A stretch of DNA of 35,606 nt, taken from assembly GCA_002482805.1 (NCBI GenBank), contig DLGR01000007.1, positions 8,510 to 44,115 on the forward strand, given 5' to 3'. The stretch is from Micavibrio sp. UBA7689 (lineage in GTDB: Bacteria > Pseudomonadota > Alphaproteobacteria > Micavibrionales > Micavibrionaceae). Both the position numbers and the translations under genes were made by a program. The notes beneath the pieces are model-generated. The model saw only the letters and a list, made by a program, of their open reading frames with translations, was not told the origin of the DNA and searched no databases. Shown here one piece after another: positions 8,440-17,263 of the stretch; the first letter of the stretch is position 1, and every line of letters starts with the position of its first letter.

Positions 8440-8976
8440 TTATTGATGGTTTTCCAATAGATCGAAATCGGCAACCTCCCGCCCTTTCGCTACGGTGCGT
8501 ACCGTCATTTTGACCTTCTGGCCGGGGATAAGAATAGGCAAGCTGTGCTTGTCGAGGCAGGTTTTGTGGACGAACACGTCCTTTTGCCCGTCTTCGGGAA
8601 TGATGAAACCGAAGCCTTTGTCAGGCTTGTACCATTTTACGGTGCCTTCCATCACATGGAGGTCTTCGCCCTCTTCGCCGGGCAGGCGGTAGGAAATCGG
8701 TTCGGGATTTTGGCCCTGTTCGACGAGTTCGGTAACGGAGGTAACCAGCGCGCCTTTGGGACCTTTGACGATGGAACACATGATCAGCGCTTCTTCGCCG
8801 AGCTCATGAATACCTGCATCCTGTAGCGTGGTGATATGAATGAAAGCGTCGCAGGGATCTTCTTCGGGTACAACAAAACCAAAGCCTTTGGTGCTGTTGA
8901 ACCATTTCAGGCGCGACTTAACCGGAGCGGATTCCGGTTCATTCGAAGGCATTAGTGGTTTTGCTACCAGAGACAA
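8440..8976 (-). CDS. Double cold-shock-domain protein
   Basis: Two OB-fold cold-shock domains lie in tandem. The first (about 21-85) has LKWFNSTKGFGFVVPEE and DAFIHITTL. The second (about 110-175) has VKWYKPDKGFGFIIPEDG and KDVFVHKTCL. Both keep the RNP1-like aromatic motif that binds single-stranded RNA or DNA. Two-domain cold-shock proteins of about 180 residues are common in alphaproteobacteria, where some act in cold or stationary-phase adaptation. The start is TTG at 8976, supported by AAGGAT six bases upstream; ATG at 8952 would remove eight residues and has no ribosome-binding site. Confidence 0.92.
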   Translation of the reverse strand: MSLVAKPLMPSNEPESAPVKSRLKWFNSTKGFGFVVPEEDPCDAFIHITTLQDAGIHELGEEALIMCSIVKGPKGALVTSVTELVEQGQNPEPISYRLPGEEGEDLHVMEGTVKWYKPDKGFGFIIPEDGQKDVFVHKTCLDKHSLPILIPGQKVKMTVRTVAKGREVADFDLLENHQ

Positions 8977-9024
8977 GTAAACATCCTTGCAGAAAACGAA
9001 TTGTGCTTACACAAAACGAAAGTA

Positions 9025-9052
9025 AGAATACGCGAATAAGTTCCGCATTCAA
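9025..9052 (-). promoter_or_regulatory. Candidate promoter of the cold-shock gene
   Basis: On the minus strand TTGAAT (9052-9047) and TATTCT (9030-9025) are 16 bp apart, about 50 bp before the TTG start. The rest of the 8977-9252 gap is AT-rich. It contains TATACT at about 9188 on the plus strand, a possible but unpaired -10 for the ligase gene. No gene is seen in the gap. Confidence 0.4.
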
Positions 9053-9252
9053 TATACCATCAAAATCAAACCCTTATCCAGCCCCCAAAATTATTTGCTG
9101 TAATGCAAAACAGAATATCGTCGTGACCATGCGCTTTTGGTTTGGCGGGGCGGGGGCATTGCCTGTAAAATTTTAATAAGACCGCGCTATACTGACACCA
9201 GTAACTTGTCTTTTGTTTCAACGCAGTAGAGGAAGAAGAAACGGCCATCCCC

Positions 9253-10944
9253 ATGACAGATATTTTTCCCTCCCCTGAGCTTTACAAAAAATCCTATCCC
9301 AAAAACATAAAATGGGATGCGCACATCCCCGTATATCCGCTTTACGGCATGCTGGACAATGCGGTTAAAAAATTCGGCGATCGCCCCGCGTTCGATTTTC
9401 TGGGATTCAAAATGGATTGGAAAGACATCCATGAACAATCTTTGCGTCTTGCGAAATCTTTACAGGACCGCGGCATAGGAAAAGGCAGCAGGGTCGGATT
9501 GTTTTTGCCGAACTGTCCTTACTTCCTGATCGGCTACTACGCCATCGCGCGCACGGGCGCTACCATCGTCAACTTCAATCCGCTCTATTCCGAAAAAGAA
9601 CTGATGCATCAGATCAACGATTCCGGAACATCCGTGATGATCACGGCAGATCTGGAATTGCTTCACGGAAAAATGAAAAAGATGTTCGGCCACACCTGCC
9701 TTGAACATCTGGTCGTGTGTTCCTTTACCGATATATTGCCCTTCCCGAAAAATGTTTTGTTCAAGATCGTCAAGAAGAAGGAGCTGGCGATCGTGGACAA
9801 GGATGACACGGTTTCGTGGTACAAGGATTTGATCAATCATCATCTTGACCCCAAACCCGTCAGCATCGACCCCGTCAACGACGTGGCTTTGCTCCAATAC
9901 ACGGGCGGTACAACGGGCACGCCCAAGGGCGCGATGCTCACACACCAGAATATCGTGGCGAATGCAGAACAATGCGCCATGTGGCTGACCGGCATGACAC
10001 CGGGGCAAGACCGCATGTTGGGCGTCATACCGTTTTTCCACGTCTTCGCCATGACGGCGGTGATGAATTTCTCGGTTTTGAACGCGCTCGAAATCATCGC
10101 ACTACCCAGATTTGAGTTAGAAGCGACGCTCAAATTAATTCATAAGAAAAAGCCGACTTGTTTCCCGGCCGTACCCGCGATCTACAATGCCATCAACAAC
10201 CACAAAAAACTTTCGAAATTCAATTTGAAATCCTTGAAGGCTTGTATCTCGGGCGGCGCGCCGCTGCCGGTCGAGGTCAAGAAAACATTCGAGCGCAACA
10301 CGGGCTGTGTGGTGGTGGAAGGATATGGTTTGACGGAAAGCTCACCCGTCGTGTGCGCCAACCCGCTCACGGGCGTGAACAAGGCAGGATCCATCGGCCT
10401 GCCATTCCCGAACACCATCGTGGAAATCATCGACAAGGATGACAAGAAAACACCGATGAAGGTAGGCGAACGCGGCGAGCTGTGCGTGCGCGGCCCGCAG
10501 GTGATGAAAGGCTACTGGAACAAACCCGAAGAAACCGCCAATGTATTGAAAGACGGACTGCTCTACACGGGCGATATCGCCATCATGGATGAAGAAGGCT
10601 ATATTTTCATCGTCGACCGTTTGAAAGACATGATTATCACCAACGGATATAACGTCTATCCGCGCAATGTCGAGGAAGCCATCTATGCCCACGACGCGGT
10701 GGAAGAATGCATCGTGGCGGGCTTGCCCGATGCCAACCGCGGCGAAATCGTTAAGGCGTGGATCAAACTGAAACCCGGTGAAACGGTTACCATCGAGAAA
10801 CTCAAAGAGTTTTTATCAACGCGTATCTCGCCGATGGAAATGCCCAAACAGGTGGAATTCCGTGACAAGCCGCTGCCCAAAACCATGATCGGCAAATTAT
10901 CGCGCAAAGACATCGTCGCCGAAGAGACGGCGAAGAAGCATTAG
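9253..10944 (+). CDS. fadD: Long-chain fatty-acid--CoA ligase
   Basis: This 563-residue AMP-forming enzyme activates fatty acids to acyl-CoA through an acyl-adenylate. The ATP-binding signature YTGGTTGTPKG is at about 216-226. Other ANL motifs are GYGLTESSP, YTGDIAIMDEEGY, DRLKDMIITNGYNVYP and the catalytic lysine near the end in KTMIGKLSRKD. Length and motif spacing fit FadD-type long-chain ligases rather than acetyl-CoA synthetase, but chain-length preference cannot be read from sequence. It is transcribed alone, and its TAG overlaps the pheT stop codon. Confidence 0.92.
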   Translation: MTDIFPSPELYKKSYPKNIKWDAHIPVYPLYGMLDNAVKKFGDRPAFDFLGFKMDWKDIHEQSLRLAKSLQDRGIGKGSRVGLFLPNCPYFLIGYYAIARTGATIVNFNPLYSEKELMHQINDSGTSVMITADLELLHGKMKKMFGHTCLEHLVVCSFTDILPFPKNVLFKIVKKKELAIVDKDDTVSWYKDLINHHLDPKPVSIDPVNDVALLQYTGGTTGTPKGAMLTHQNIVANAEQCAMWLTGMTPGQDRMLGVIPFFHVFAMTAVMNFSVLNALEIIALPRFELEATLKLIHKKKPTCFPAVPAIYNAINNHKKLSKFNLKSLKACISGGAPLPVEVKKTFERNTGCVVVEGYGLTESSPVVCANPLTGVNKAGSIGLPFPNTIVEIIDKDDKKTPMKVGERGELCVRGPQVMKGYWNKPEETANVLKDGLLYTGDIAIMDEEGYIFIVDRLKDMIITNGYNVYPRNVEEAIYAHDAVEECIVAGLPDANRGEIVKAWIKLKPGETVTIEKLKEFLSTRISPMEMPKQVEFRDKPLPKTMIGKLSRKDIVAEETAKKH

Positions 10945-13322
10945 CCGCGTAACGATGCGCCGCATTTCGAGGTCACGGCTTCGATGATCTTTTTGGAAAT
11001 GGCATCGATTTCCTTGTCATCCAGAGTCTTGTCGACGGGCTGGATGATGACGTTGATCGCGACGGATTTTTTGCCGGGTTCCACGCCCTTGCCTTTGTAA
11101 ATATCGAATACTTCGATGGTCTCGATCATCTTGTCGGCGCTGCGTGCGCTGCGGATGATGGAATCCGCTTCGACTTTGTCATCCACTAGGAACGCGAAGT
11201 CGCGCTGTACTGGCTGGAATTGGGACAATGCCAGAAGCGAACGGGCGGAGCCCTTTTTCTTGGCGGCGGGCGCGGCATTCAAAAACGCTTCGAACGCGGC
11301 GACGGAATGTTTCACGCCCATATCCTGCAATACGGCGGGATGGATTTCCCCGAAATAGGCCAACACGTTATTGCCCAAGCGCAAAGAGCCCGAACGGCCG
11401 GGATGGTAATAAGAGGGCGCATCGCGGCTGACCTGCAGATTTCCCACGGGCGCGCCCGCAGCCTGCAAAGCCGCAATCGCATCCGCGCGGGCATCGAGCG
11501 CATCGACAGTGCGCGACGCATCGGCACCCGACCAGTGGCGGGAACCTTGTGCGGCGAAACGCACGCCTGCGGCCACCGTTTTCTGTCCGTCTTTTTTGAC
11601 GGAAGCGAAGGCGGGGCCGACTTCGAACAAAGCCGTATTGTTGTAACCGCGGTCGGCATTCTTTTGTGCCGCCTCGATCAGATTGGGCAAAATGCTCGGT
11701 CGCATTTGTGACAGTTCCGAAGAAATCGGGTTGGTCAGGGCAAGGCCCGTATTGTCGTTGGAACCAAACAATGCCGCGATATCCCTTTTCATGAACGACC
11801 ACGTCACGCATTCGAACAGACCGCGTGCGGCGAGGGCGGAGCGTGCTTTGCGTGAGCGGGTGAAATTGTCCGTTTCTGCAGAATCCGAAATGGCGTTCGG
11901 GGAACGCAAAGAGATGGCGGGAATGGCATCGAATCCGTTGACGCGGACGATTTCTTCCACCAGATCGGCACGGCCTTGAATATCCGCTCTCCACGAAGGC
12001 GGAGTTACCTTCTTGCCGCTAACGTCGAAGCCGAGCGATTTCAGAATTTCTATCTGTTTCTTTTCTTCGATTTTCACGCCGGAAAGTTTTTCGGTGTAGG
12101 CGGAATCAAATTCCACGGTGCGTTTCCATTCGGGCATTTTGCCCGCAACGAATACTTCGGATGCTTCGCCGCCGCACAGTTGCAAGATCAATTTGGTTGC
12201 GTATTCCATGCCATGCACGGTAAATTCCGGGTCGACGCCGCGTTCGAAGCGGTAACGCGCATCGGAAATGATTTCAAGCGCGCGCCCCGTTTTCGCCGTG
12301 CGTGTGGGATCGAAATACGCGCATTCGACATACACGTTCTTCGTGTTTTCATCGACGGCGGTGGATTTACCGCCCATGATGCCGCCGATGCCGATTACGC
12401 CGGAATCATCGCATATGGCAACCATGCCTTCGGATAATTCATATGTCTTGTCATTCAGCGCTTCGAGCTTCTCGCCTTTTTTGGCGGAACGCACGGTTAT
12501 GTTGCCTTTGAGTTTGTCGGCATCGAACACGTGCAGCGGGCGGCACATATCGATAGTGGAATAATTGGTGATATCGACCAGCGTCGAAATCGGGCGCAGG
12601 CCGATGGCTTTCAATTTGTTTTGCGCGCATTCATCGGAAACACCGTTTTTGACGCCGCGGATATATCGGCCCAGAAAAATCGGGCAGCCTTGCGTGTCTT
12701 CGATTTTTACGGAGACCGGGTTTTTAAACGCGCCTTTGACGGGTTTTGTATCGGGTTCGATCAGCTTGCCCAGACCTGCAGCAGCCAAATCTCGTGCTAC
12801 GCCGTGAATGCCTGCGCAATCGGCGCGGTTTGGCGTTACGGCAATATCGATGACGGGATCGTTAAGCCCGTAAATATCAGCCATCGGCGTACCGATCTTC
12901 GTACCTGCGGGCAGTTCTATAATGCCCTCGCCGTCTTCGGACAGCGCCATTTCTTTGGCAGACACCATCATGCCGTTGGATTCTTGTCCGCGGATAACGC
13001 CTTTTTTCAGCGTGATGCCCGTGCCGGGAATGTACGAGCCGTCGGGCGCGAAAATACCCATCATGCCTTCGCGAGCGTTTGGCGCGCCGCAAACGACCTG
13101 CAGTTTTTCTTTGCCCGTATCGACGACGAGAACTTTCAAACGGTCCGCATCGGGATGTTTGACGGCAGAAACGACATAGGCAGCCTTGAAAGGGGCGTAA
13201 ACCTTCGCGCGATCCTCTACGCTTTCAAGTTCCATGCCGAGCGCGGTGAGGCGGGTGGTGATTTCTTCCAAAGGCGCTTTGGTATCGATGTGCTCTTTAA
13301 GCCACGAGAATGTGAATTTCAT
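10941..13322 (-). CDS. pheT: Phenylalanine--tRNA ligase beta subunit
   Basis: A 793-residue bacterial PheT, normal in length. Visible parts are the N-terminal B1 segment MKFTFSWLKEHI, the tRNA-binding EMAP-like domain (about 39-150), the B3/B4 editing region, a B5 domain, the catalytic-like core with RFERGVDPE upstream, and a C-terminal anticodon-binding FDX-ACB domain (FQPVQRDFAFLVDDKV). With PheS it forms the heterotetramer that charges tRNA-Phe and removes mischarged tyrosine. AGGAACGGAA precedes the ATG. It is separated from pheS by an unrelated gene, which is unusual. Confidence 0.97.
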   Translation of the reverse strand: MKFTFSWLKEHIDTKAPLEEITTRLTALGMELESVEDRAKVYAPFKAAYVVSAVKHPDADRLKVLVVDTGKEKLQVVCGAPNAREGMMGIFAPDGSYIPGTGITLKKGVIRGQESNGMMVSAKEMALSEDGEGIIELPAGTKIGTPMADIYGLNDPVIDIAVTPNRADCAGIHGVARDLAAAGLGKLIEPDTKPVKGAFKNPVSVKIEDTQGCPIFLGRYIRGVKNGVSDECAQNKLKAIGLRPISTLVDITNYSTIDMCRPLHVFDADKLKGNITVRSAKKGEKLEALNDKTYELSEGMVAICDDSGVIGIGGIMGGKSTAVDENTKNVYVECAYFDPTRTAKTGRALEIISDARYRFERGVDPEFTVHGMEYATKLILQLCGGEASEVFVAGKMPEWKRTVEFDSAYTEKLSGVKIEEKKQIEILKSLGFDVSGKKVTPPSWRADIQGRADLVEEIVRVNGFDAIPAISLRSPNAISDSAETDNFTRSRKARSALAARGLFECVTWSFMKRDIAALFGSNDNTGLALTNPISSELSQMRPSILPNLIEAAQKNADRGYNNTALFEVGPAFASVKKDGQKTVAAGVRFAAQGSRHWSGADASRTVDALDARADAIAALQAAGAPVGNLQVSRDAPSYYHPGRSGSLRLGNNVLAYFGEIHPAVLQDMGVKHSVAAFEAFLNAAPAAKKKGSARSLLALSQFQPVQRDFAFLVDDKVEADSIIRSARSADKMIETIEVFDIYKGKGVEPGKKSVAINVIIQPVDKTLDDKEIDAISKKIIEAVTSKCGASLRG

Positions 13323-13355
13323 TAATTCCGTTCCTGCAATTATTACAGGGGGATA

Positions 13356-14669
13356 TTAGCGGCTCGGGGCGTTTTGTAAAGTATTGGTGTTAGCCAAAAC
13401 GGGCTGATTTGCGGCGTTTTCACGCGGTTCGGGGGCGGGGATGAGCTCATTTACATCGGCGCCGAAATACTCCGGCGCTAGGGCCCTGACCCCCTGTAGA
13501 TACTCATAGGCGAATTGCTTTCCAGCAGGGTGATCATCGTAAGAGCCATTCAGATAGGAAATACGTGTGGCTTCATAAAAGTTTTCGGGATTTTCCCTGA
13601 CTTCTTCCCTGAGATCGTCCGCTATCTCGTTAGCAAGCATACCCACAAATTCCGTACCAAATCCTAGATTTCTTCCGCTAACGGCATTATGCAGCAATGC
13701 AACCGTCTCTGAATCCCCTGCTTCCAGGCCTTCACGCATTTGTAAAATTTGTTCACGTGAAAATCCCGATAGTTCCGCGAGTTCGTCTTCCTTGCGTTTC
13801 TCGAAGAAATCCATATACAAATCTGCTATGTAGCCATCCATGCTTACATCCATCCCCATACGCTGCATCGTGATGATTTGAGCATGAATCAAATCTTCAT
13901 TGATGGAATGGGGCGTTTCCGCAAACTGCACCCCTGCTTCATTCCCCATTTGAATGGCATATCCTGTATTGTGGCCGAAATCCGAATTTCCTGTAAAACT
14001 GCCGATGGCTCGTGCATGCATGAAATTTGCAGGGACGTTGGTATCGCTGACATTACCCAAGGCCAGCTCCCTTGCATACTGTTCAATCATGAACCTATCG
14101 CCCTGAAGCTCATTGCTGTACTGGCTAAATACCGAGGTAAAAGCATCATGCTCCGTATGTCTTGCTTCATGCATGATAACAGCGGCCTGCCAATCACGAT
14201 CATCACCCGTCAGATTCCGCAAATGATTTTCTGGAATTCCCGTCATTTCGCTTACAATATTGTTTCTCGTTGCATCTGTTGCTATGCCGATCAAGGCGGG
14301 GCTGTCATTCCCAAATCCTGCACGCGCAAAAAACATATCTTCTTCAAAAAAAATAGAAGCTTGCTTACTAAACGCACGATAGATTCTTGACTCAAGATCG
14401 CCCAGATCACGGGCGGAGAAACTATCGCCTGCAATATGTTGAAACGCGTCCCGCAAATTGTCAGCGCGTCGTGGGGGCAGGCGTGTAACGGAAGATTGGG
14501 GTTGTTCCAGATCGTGTTTTGACATGACGACCACCGAAGGCGCGTTTGTCCATGCACCTATACGGTCGGCAATCCAGCCGAGTTCGTCATATGTACGTTG
14601 GGACATGCGAACAGCGGTTGGCCCGTTGCCGTTGCTTACTTGCTGATCGTGGTCCTGCTCCGACCCCAT
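13356..14669 (-). CDS. Unknown protein with HEXXH zincin-like motif, inserted between pheS and pheT
   Basis: I do not recognise this 437-residue protein as a whole. It has no signal peptide and no membrane segment. Residues 163-176 read AVIMHEARHTEHDA: His167-Glu168 and His171 form an HEXXH zinc motif. A downstream ELQGD (Glu187, Asp191) is placed like the third ligand in the EXXXD helix of gluzincin metallopeptidases. Both ends are polar and probably disordered, with an Asn/Pro-rich tail. By eye the base composition is more AT-rich than the flanking phe genes. AAGGGGGA lies six bases before the ATG. A peptidase or an inactive relative is possible; the substrate is unknown. Confidence 0.8.
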   Translation of the reverse strand: MGSEQDHDQQVSNGNGPTAVRMSQRTYDELGWIADRIGAWTNAPSVVVMSKHDLEQPQSSVTRLPPRRADNLRDAFQHIAGDSFSARDLGDLESRIYRAFSKQASIFFEEDMFFARAGFGNDSPALIGIATDATRNNIVSEMTGIPENHLRNLTGDDRDWQAAVIMHEARHTEHDAFTSVFSQYSNELQGDRFMIEQYARELALGNVSDTNVPANFMHARAIGSFTGNSDFGHNTGYAIQMGNEAGVQFAETPHSINEDLIHAQIITMQRMGMDVSMDGYIADLYMDFFEKRKEDELAELSGFSREQILQMREGLEAGDSETVALLHNAVSGRNLGFGTEFVGMLANEIADDLREEVRENPENFYEATRISYLNGSYDDHPAGKQFAYEYLQGVRALAPEYFGADVNELIPAPEPRENAANQPVLANTNTLQNAPSR

Positions 14670-14681
14670 AACATCCCCCTT

Positions 14682-14697
14682 GAGGGATATTATAGCA
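14682..14697 (-). promoter_or_regulatory. Extended -10 promoter of the HEXXH gene
   Basis: On the minus strand TGC-TATAAT (14697-14689) is a perfect extended -10, about 20 bp before the ATG at 14669. No good -35 is present, as is usual for this promoter class. Between it and the ATG lies ATCCCTCAAGGGGGAT, a short inverted repeat that covers the ribosome-binding site and could mask it. Confidence 0.55.
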
Positions 14698-14754
14698 AAT
14701 TCAGTGAAGAAATTGCTAATCGAGCCTAGTCAATAACATATTGAAATAAATCGA

Positions 14755-15846
14755 CTATTTGCTGCCTGTTGCGCGGTTCGGACGGTCAAGCGCGTCGAAT
14801 CCGTAATGTTCGAGCCAGCGCACATCCGATTCAAAGAAGGTGCGCAGATCGGGAATGCCGTATTTCAACATGGCTATGCGTTCGATGCCCATACCGAATG
14901 CAAAGCCCTGATATTCGTTCGGGTCGATGCCGCAATTTTTCAAAACATTCGGGTGCACCATGCCGCAGCCCAGAATTTCCAGCCAGTCGTCGCCTTCGCC
15001 GATCTTCAGTTCGCCGCCTTTCCGCGAGCAACCGATATCGACTTCCGCGCTGGGTTCCGTGAATGGGAAGAAGCTTGGGCGAAGACGGATTTTCAAATCG
15101 GGCTTTTCAAAATAGGCGCGGCAAAAATCGAGCAGGCATCCTTTGAGGTGACCCATATTGATGTCTTTGTCGATCACGAGACCTTCCATTTGGTGGAAAA
15201 CAGGCGTGTGGGTCATATCGTAATCGGACCGGTATGTGCGTCCCATGCAGATCATGCGGAAAGGCGGCTGTTTGCCCATCATATGACGGATCTGCACGGT
15301 GGAAGTGTGCGTGCGCAAAACCTTCTTGCGGCGTGTTTCGTCTTTCTCGTCCGTATCATCGGGCAAATAGAACGTATCGTGCATCTCGCGCGCGGGGTGT
15401 CCCGCAGGAAAATTCAGCGCGGTAAAATTATGCCAGTCGTCTTCGATATCCGGACCTTCGTCGAGCTCGAAACCCATGGAACCGAAGATGGAAATCAGTT
15501 CGTCCATCGTTTGCGAAATCGGGTGGATGGTGCCGCGTGCTTCGGGGCGCAGGGGCAGGGTGATGTCGATCGTCTCGTTGGCGAGCTTTTCCGACATTGC
15601 CTGTTTCTTGAGGCCCGATTCCTGTTTTTCTATCAGCGCGGAAACTTCTTCTTTAAGCGCGTTGATGGCGGCGCCGAAATTCTTGCGGTCCTCGGGGGCC
15701 ATGTCGCCGAGCGATTTCATAAGGTCCGTGATACGGCCTTTTTTACCGAGCGCGGTCACGCGCGCCTCTTCCAGTTTGGCAAGGTCATTGGCTGCGGAAA
15801 TAAGGCCTGTCAGCTCGTCTTTCAATTGCGCGATATTCTGTGTCAT
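14755..15846 (-). CDS. pheS: Phenylalanine--tRNA ligase alpha subunit
   Basis: This 363-residue catalytic subunit has an N-terminal coiled-coil that grips tRNA-Phe (about 1-90). The class II core follows, with motif 2 (ICMGRTYRSDYDMTHTPVFHQ) and motif 3 (FGMGIERIAMLKYGI). The ATG at 15846 begins MTQNIAQLKDEL, as expected for the family. A longer open frame runs back to 15915 but would add an atypical 23-residue extension and overlap the preceding gene. Only 25 bp separate it from the HAD gene upstream, so the two are probably transcribed together. Confidence 0.97.
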   Translation of the reverse strand: MTQNIAQLKDELTGLISAANDLAKLEEARVTALGKKGRITDLMKSLGDMAPEDRKNFGAAINALKEEVSALIEKQESGLKKQAMSEKLANETIDITLPLRPEARGTIHPISQTMDELISIFGSMGFELDEGPDIEDDWHNFTALNFPAGHPAREMHDTFYLPDDTDEKDETRRKKVLRTHTSTVQIRHMMGKQPPFRMICMGRTYRSDYDMTHTPVFHQMEGLVIDKDINMGHLKGCLLDFCRAYFEKPDLKIRLRPSFFPFTEPSAEVDIGCSRKGGELKIGEGDDWLEILGCGMVHPNVLKNCGIDPNEYQGFAFGMGIERIAMLKYGIPDLRTFFESDVRWLEHYGFDALDRPNRATGSK

Positions 15847-15871
15847 GGCGATCTTTATAGCCCGAAAAAAC

Positions 15872-16543
15872 CTATAATTTCCAGTGCTTTTCGATGATCG
15901 GGCGCACTTCTTCAAGCCGGTCGATGATGTAATGCGCCTTATATTTCTCCAGCCTTTCGCGGGAAAGCAAGCCCCCCGTAATGCTGATGCCCAAAAGCCC
16001 CAGATGGCGGGCTACTTCGGGCTCTTCATGGGAATCCCCGATGATGAAGGTTTTTTCGGGCGCGAAGCCATGTTCCTTCATATAGGCCTCGAGGCGGATT
16101 TGTTTGGAAAGCCCCTTGGTGATGGTCGCGCGCTCCGCATTGCCGGAAATCGTTTTCATGTAAGGATTGATGCCAAGACGTTCGACATCGGCATCCAGAT
16201 GCGGCTGCAGGTGGTTGCTGAGCACCATGCAATGCACGTCCTTGTCATTGAGCCATTGCAGGAGTTCGAACGCGCCGTCCATGATCTTGCAATCGACCGC
16301 TGCCTCTTCATAAGAGCGCACGAACAATTCGCCTTCTTCTTCTGCACGCGCAAGATAATCATCCACCGACACGCCTAGCTTTTCGTAGAAATGGATCAGC
16401 GGAAAAGTGAATGTGTCCTGCATATGTTCGACCGTGATTTCGGGCACGTTGAAGGTGCGCAGGCACACATTGGTGGCCACGTGCACGGCAAGCGTGTCAT
16501 TGAGCAAGGTGCTGTTCCAGTCGAATACGGCGAGATAGGTCAT
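15872..16543 (-). CDS. HAD-like hydrolase with DxN motif I
   Basis: A 223-residue haloacid-dehalogenase-fold protein. Motif I is VFDWNSTL: the nucleophile Asp8 is present but the second acid is Asn10 instead of Asp. Motif II is MVLSNH, the motif III lysine lies in the TKGLSKQIRLEAY region, and motif IV is FIIGDSHEEPEVA. A cap-like helical region fills about 20-80. Most relatives are phosphatases; the DxD to DxN change may alter or weaken turnover. The substrate is unknown. I chose ATG 16543; a TTG at 16570 lies on the preceding terminator. The gene sits just upstream of pheS on the same strand. Confidence 0.82.
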   Translation of the reverse strand: MTYLAVFDWNSTLLNDTLAVHVATNVCLRTFNVPEITVEHMQDTFTFPLIHFYEKLGVSVDDYLARAEEEGELFVRSYEEAAVDCKIMDGAFELLQWLNDKDVHCMVLSNHLQPHLDADVERLGINPYMKTISGNAERATITKGLSKQIRLEAYMKEHGFAPEKTFIIGDSHEEPEVARHLGLLGISITGGLLSRERLEKYKAHYIIDRLEEVRPIIEKHWKL

Positions 16544-16567
16544 GCGCTTTTGTAGCGGTATTTTGGT

Positions 16568-16594
16568 CAAAAGAAAACAGCCCCATCGGGGCTG
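16568..16594 (-). terminator. Terminator after the 55-residue ORF
   Basis: On the minus strand CAGCCCC-GAT-GGGGCTG is followed by TTTTCTTTT. It lies 25 bp past the stop of the small ORF and just before the HAD gene. Confidence 0.85.
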
Positions 16595-16618
16595 CGCAAA
16601 AAAGAATTTCGGTAACGT

Positions 16619-16786
16619 TTAAGCCCGAGGCGGCGGCGGCACATCATCGCGGCCATCTTTGGCACCCGTAAGCATATCATGCAAATTTTGCCATTTACCG
16701 CTGGGTCCAAGAAGTTTTTCGCCCTTCGGGACTTCGTTCATGGTACGAGGCGTGAAGATGTCTCCAAGAAACTTTTTGATGCCCAT
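16619..16786 (-). CDS. Small 55-residue protein of unknown function
   Basis: ATG at 16786 is preceded by AAAGGAG at seven bases, an excellent ribosome-binding site. The frame runs 55 codons to TAA at 16619. The product starts MGIKKFLGDIFTPRTM, continues with KLLGPSGKWQNLHDML, and ends in a proline run (DDVPPPPRA). It is soluble and slightly basic, with no cysteine and no membrane segment. It has a terminator on each side, so it forms a transcription unit of its own between rplT and the HAD gene. I do not recognise the family. Confidence 0.72.
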   Translation of the reverse strand: MGIKKFLGDIFTPRTMNEVPKGEKLLGPSGKWQNLHDMLTGAKDGRDDVPPPPRA

Positions 16787-16840
16787 AGCGGTACTCCTTT
16801 ATCTATTTCCCGAATATATAGACCGAAAGAAAACATAGGC

Positions 16841-16867
16841 AAGAAAAAACAGCCCCGCGAAGGGCTG
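16841..16867 (-). terminator. Terminator after rplT
   Basis: On the minus strand CAGCCC-TTCGCG-GGGCTG is followed by TTTTTTCTT, 28 bp after the rplT stop. It closes the rpmI-rplT unit. Confidence 0.88.
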
Positions 16868-16894
16868 CTTTCAAATTAGATTTTTCGTTTTCGA

Positions 16895-17260
16895 TTAAGC
16901 GGCTTTTTTCAAAGCGTCTGCCGATACTTTCGCCAGTGCTGCGAAGGCTTCGGGGTTGCTGATTGCCATTTCGGACAGGACTTTGCGGTCCAGTTCGATG
17001 CCGGATTTGATCAGGCCGTTCATGAACGTGGAGTAGTTCACGCCGTTCAAACGGGCGGCAGCATTGATACGCTGGATCCACAATGCGCGGAAATTGCGTT
17101 TCTTTTGCTTGCGGCCGATATAGGCATACTGGCCTGCTTTTTCGACGGCTTGCTTGGCAACGCGGAAGCAGGAATTTCTGCGTCCATATTGACCTTTTGC
17201 AGCTTTGACAACTTTACGGTGTCTTGCGTGGGCGCGTGGGCCCCCTTTGACGCGTGCCAT
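16895..17260 (-). CDS. rplT: 50S ribosomal protein L20
   Basis: A 121-residue L20. The start MARVKGGPRAHARHRK is slightly unlike the more common MARVKRGV but clearly the same family. RNFRALWIQRINAAAR and the LDRKVLSEMA segment are diagnostic. L20 binds 23S rRNA early in 50S assembly and in some bacteria represses its own operon. AAAGGAG precedes the ATG within the end of rpmI, only three bases after the rpmI stop. Confidence 0.97.
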   Translation of the reverse strand: MARVKGGPRAHARHRKVVKAAKGQYGRRNSCFRVAKQAVEKAGQYAYIGRKQKKRNFRALWIQRINAAARLNGVNYSTFMNGLIKSGIELDRKVLSEMAISNPEAFAALAKVSADALKKAA

Positions 17261-17263
17261 GGG

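Noticed and set aside
12531..13325. A 264-codon plus-strand frame opposite pheT
   Set aside because: It is a mirror frame of pheT with a low-complexity His/Phe/Arg-rich translation and no motif.
15847..15871. Leader attenuator or T-box before pheS
   Set aside because: Only 25 bp separate the HAD gene and pheS, with no room for a leader peptide or T-box structure.
14806..15897. A 363-codon open frame on the plus strand across pheS
   Set aside because: It is antisense to a clear pheS, has no ribosome-binding site and no recognisable motif. Long mirror frames arise from the codon bias of the true gene.
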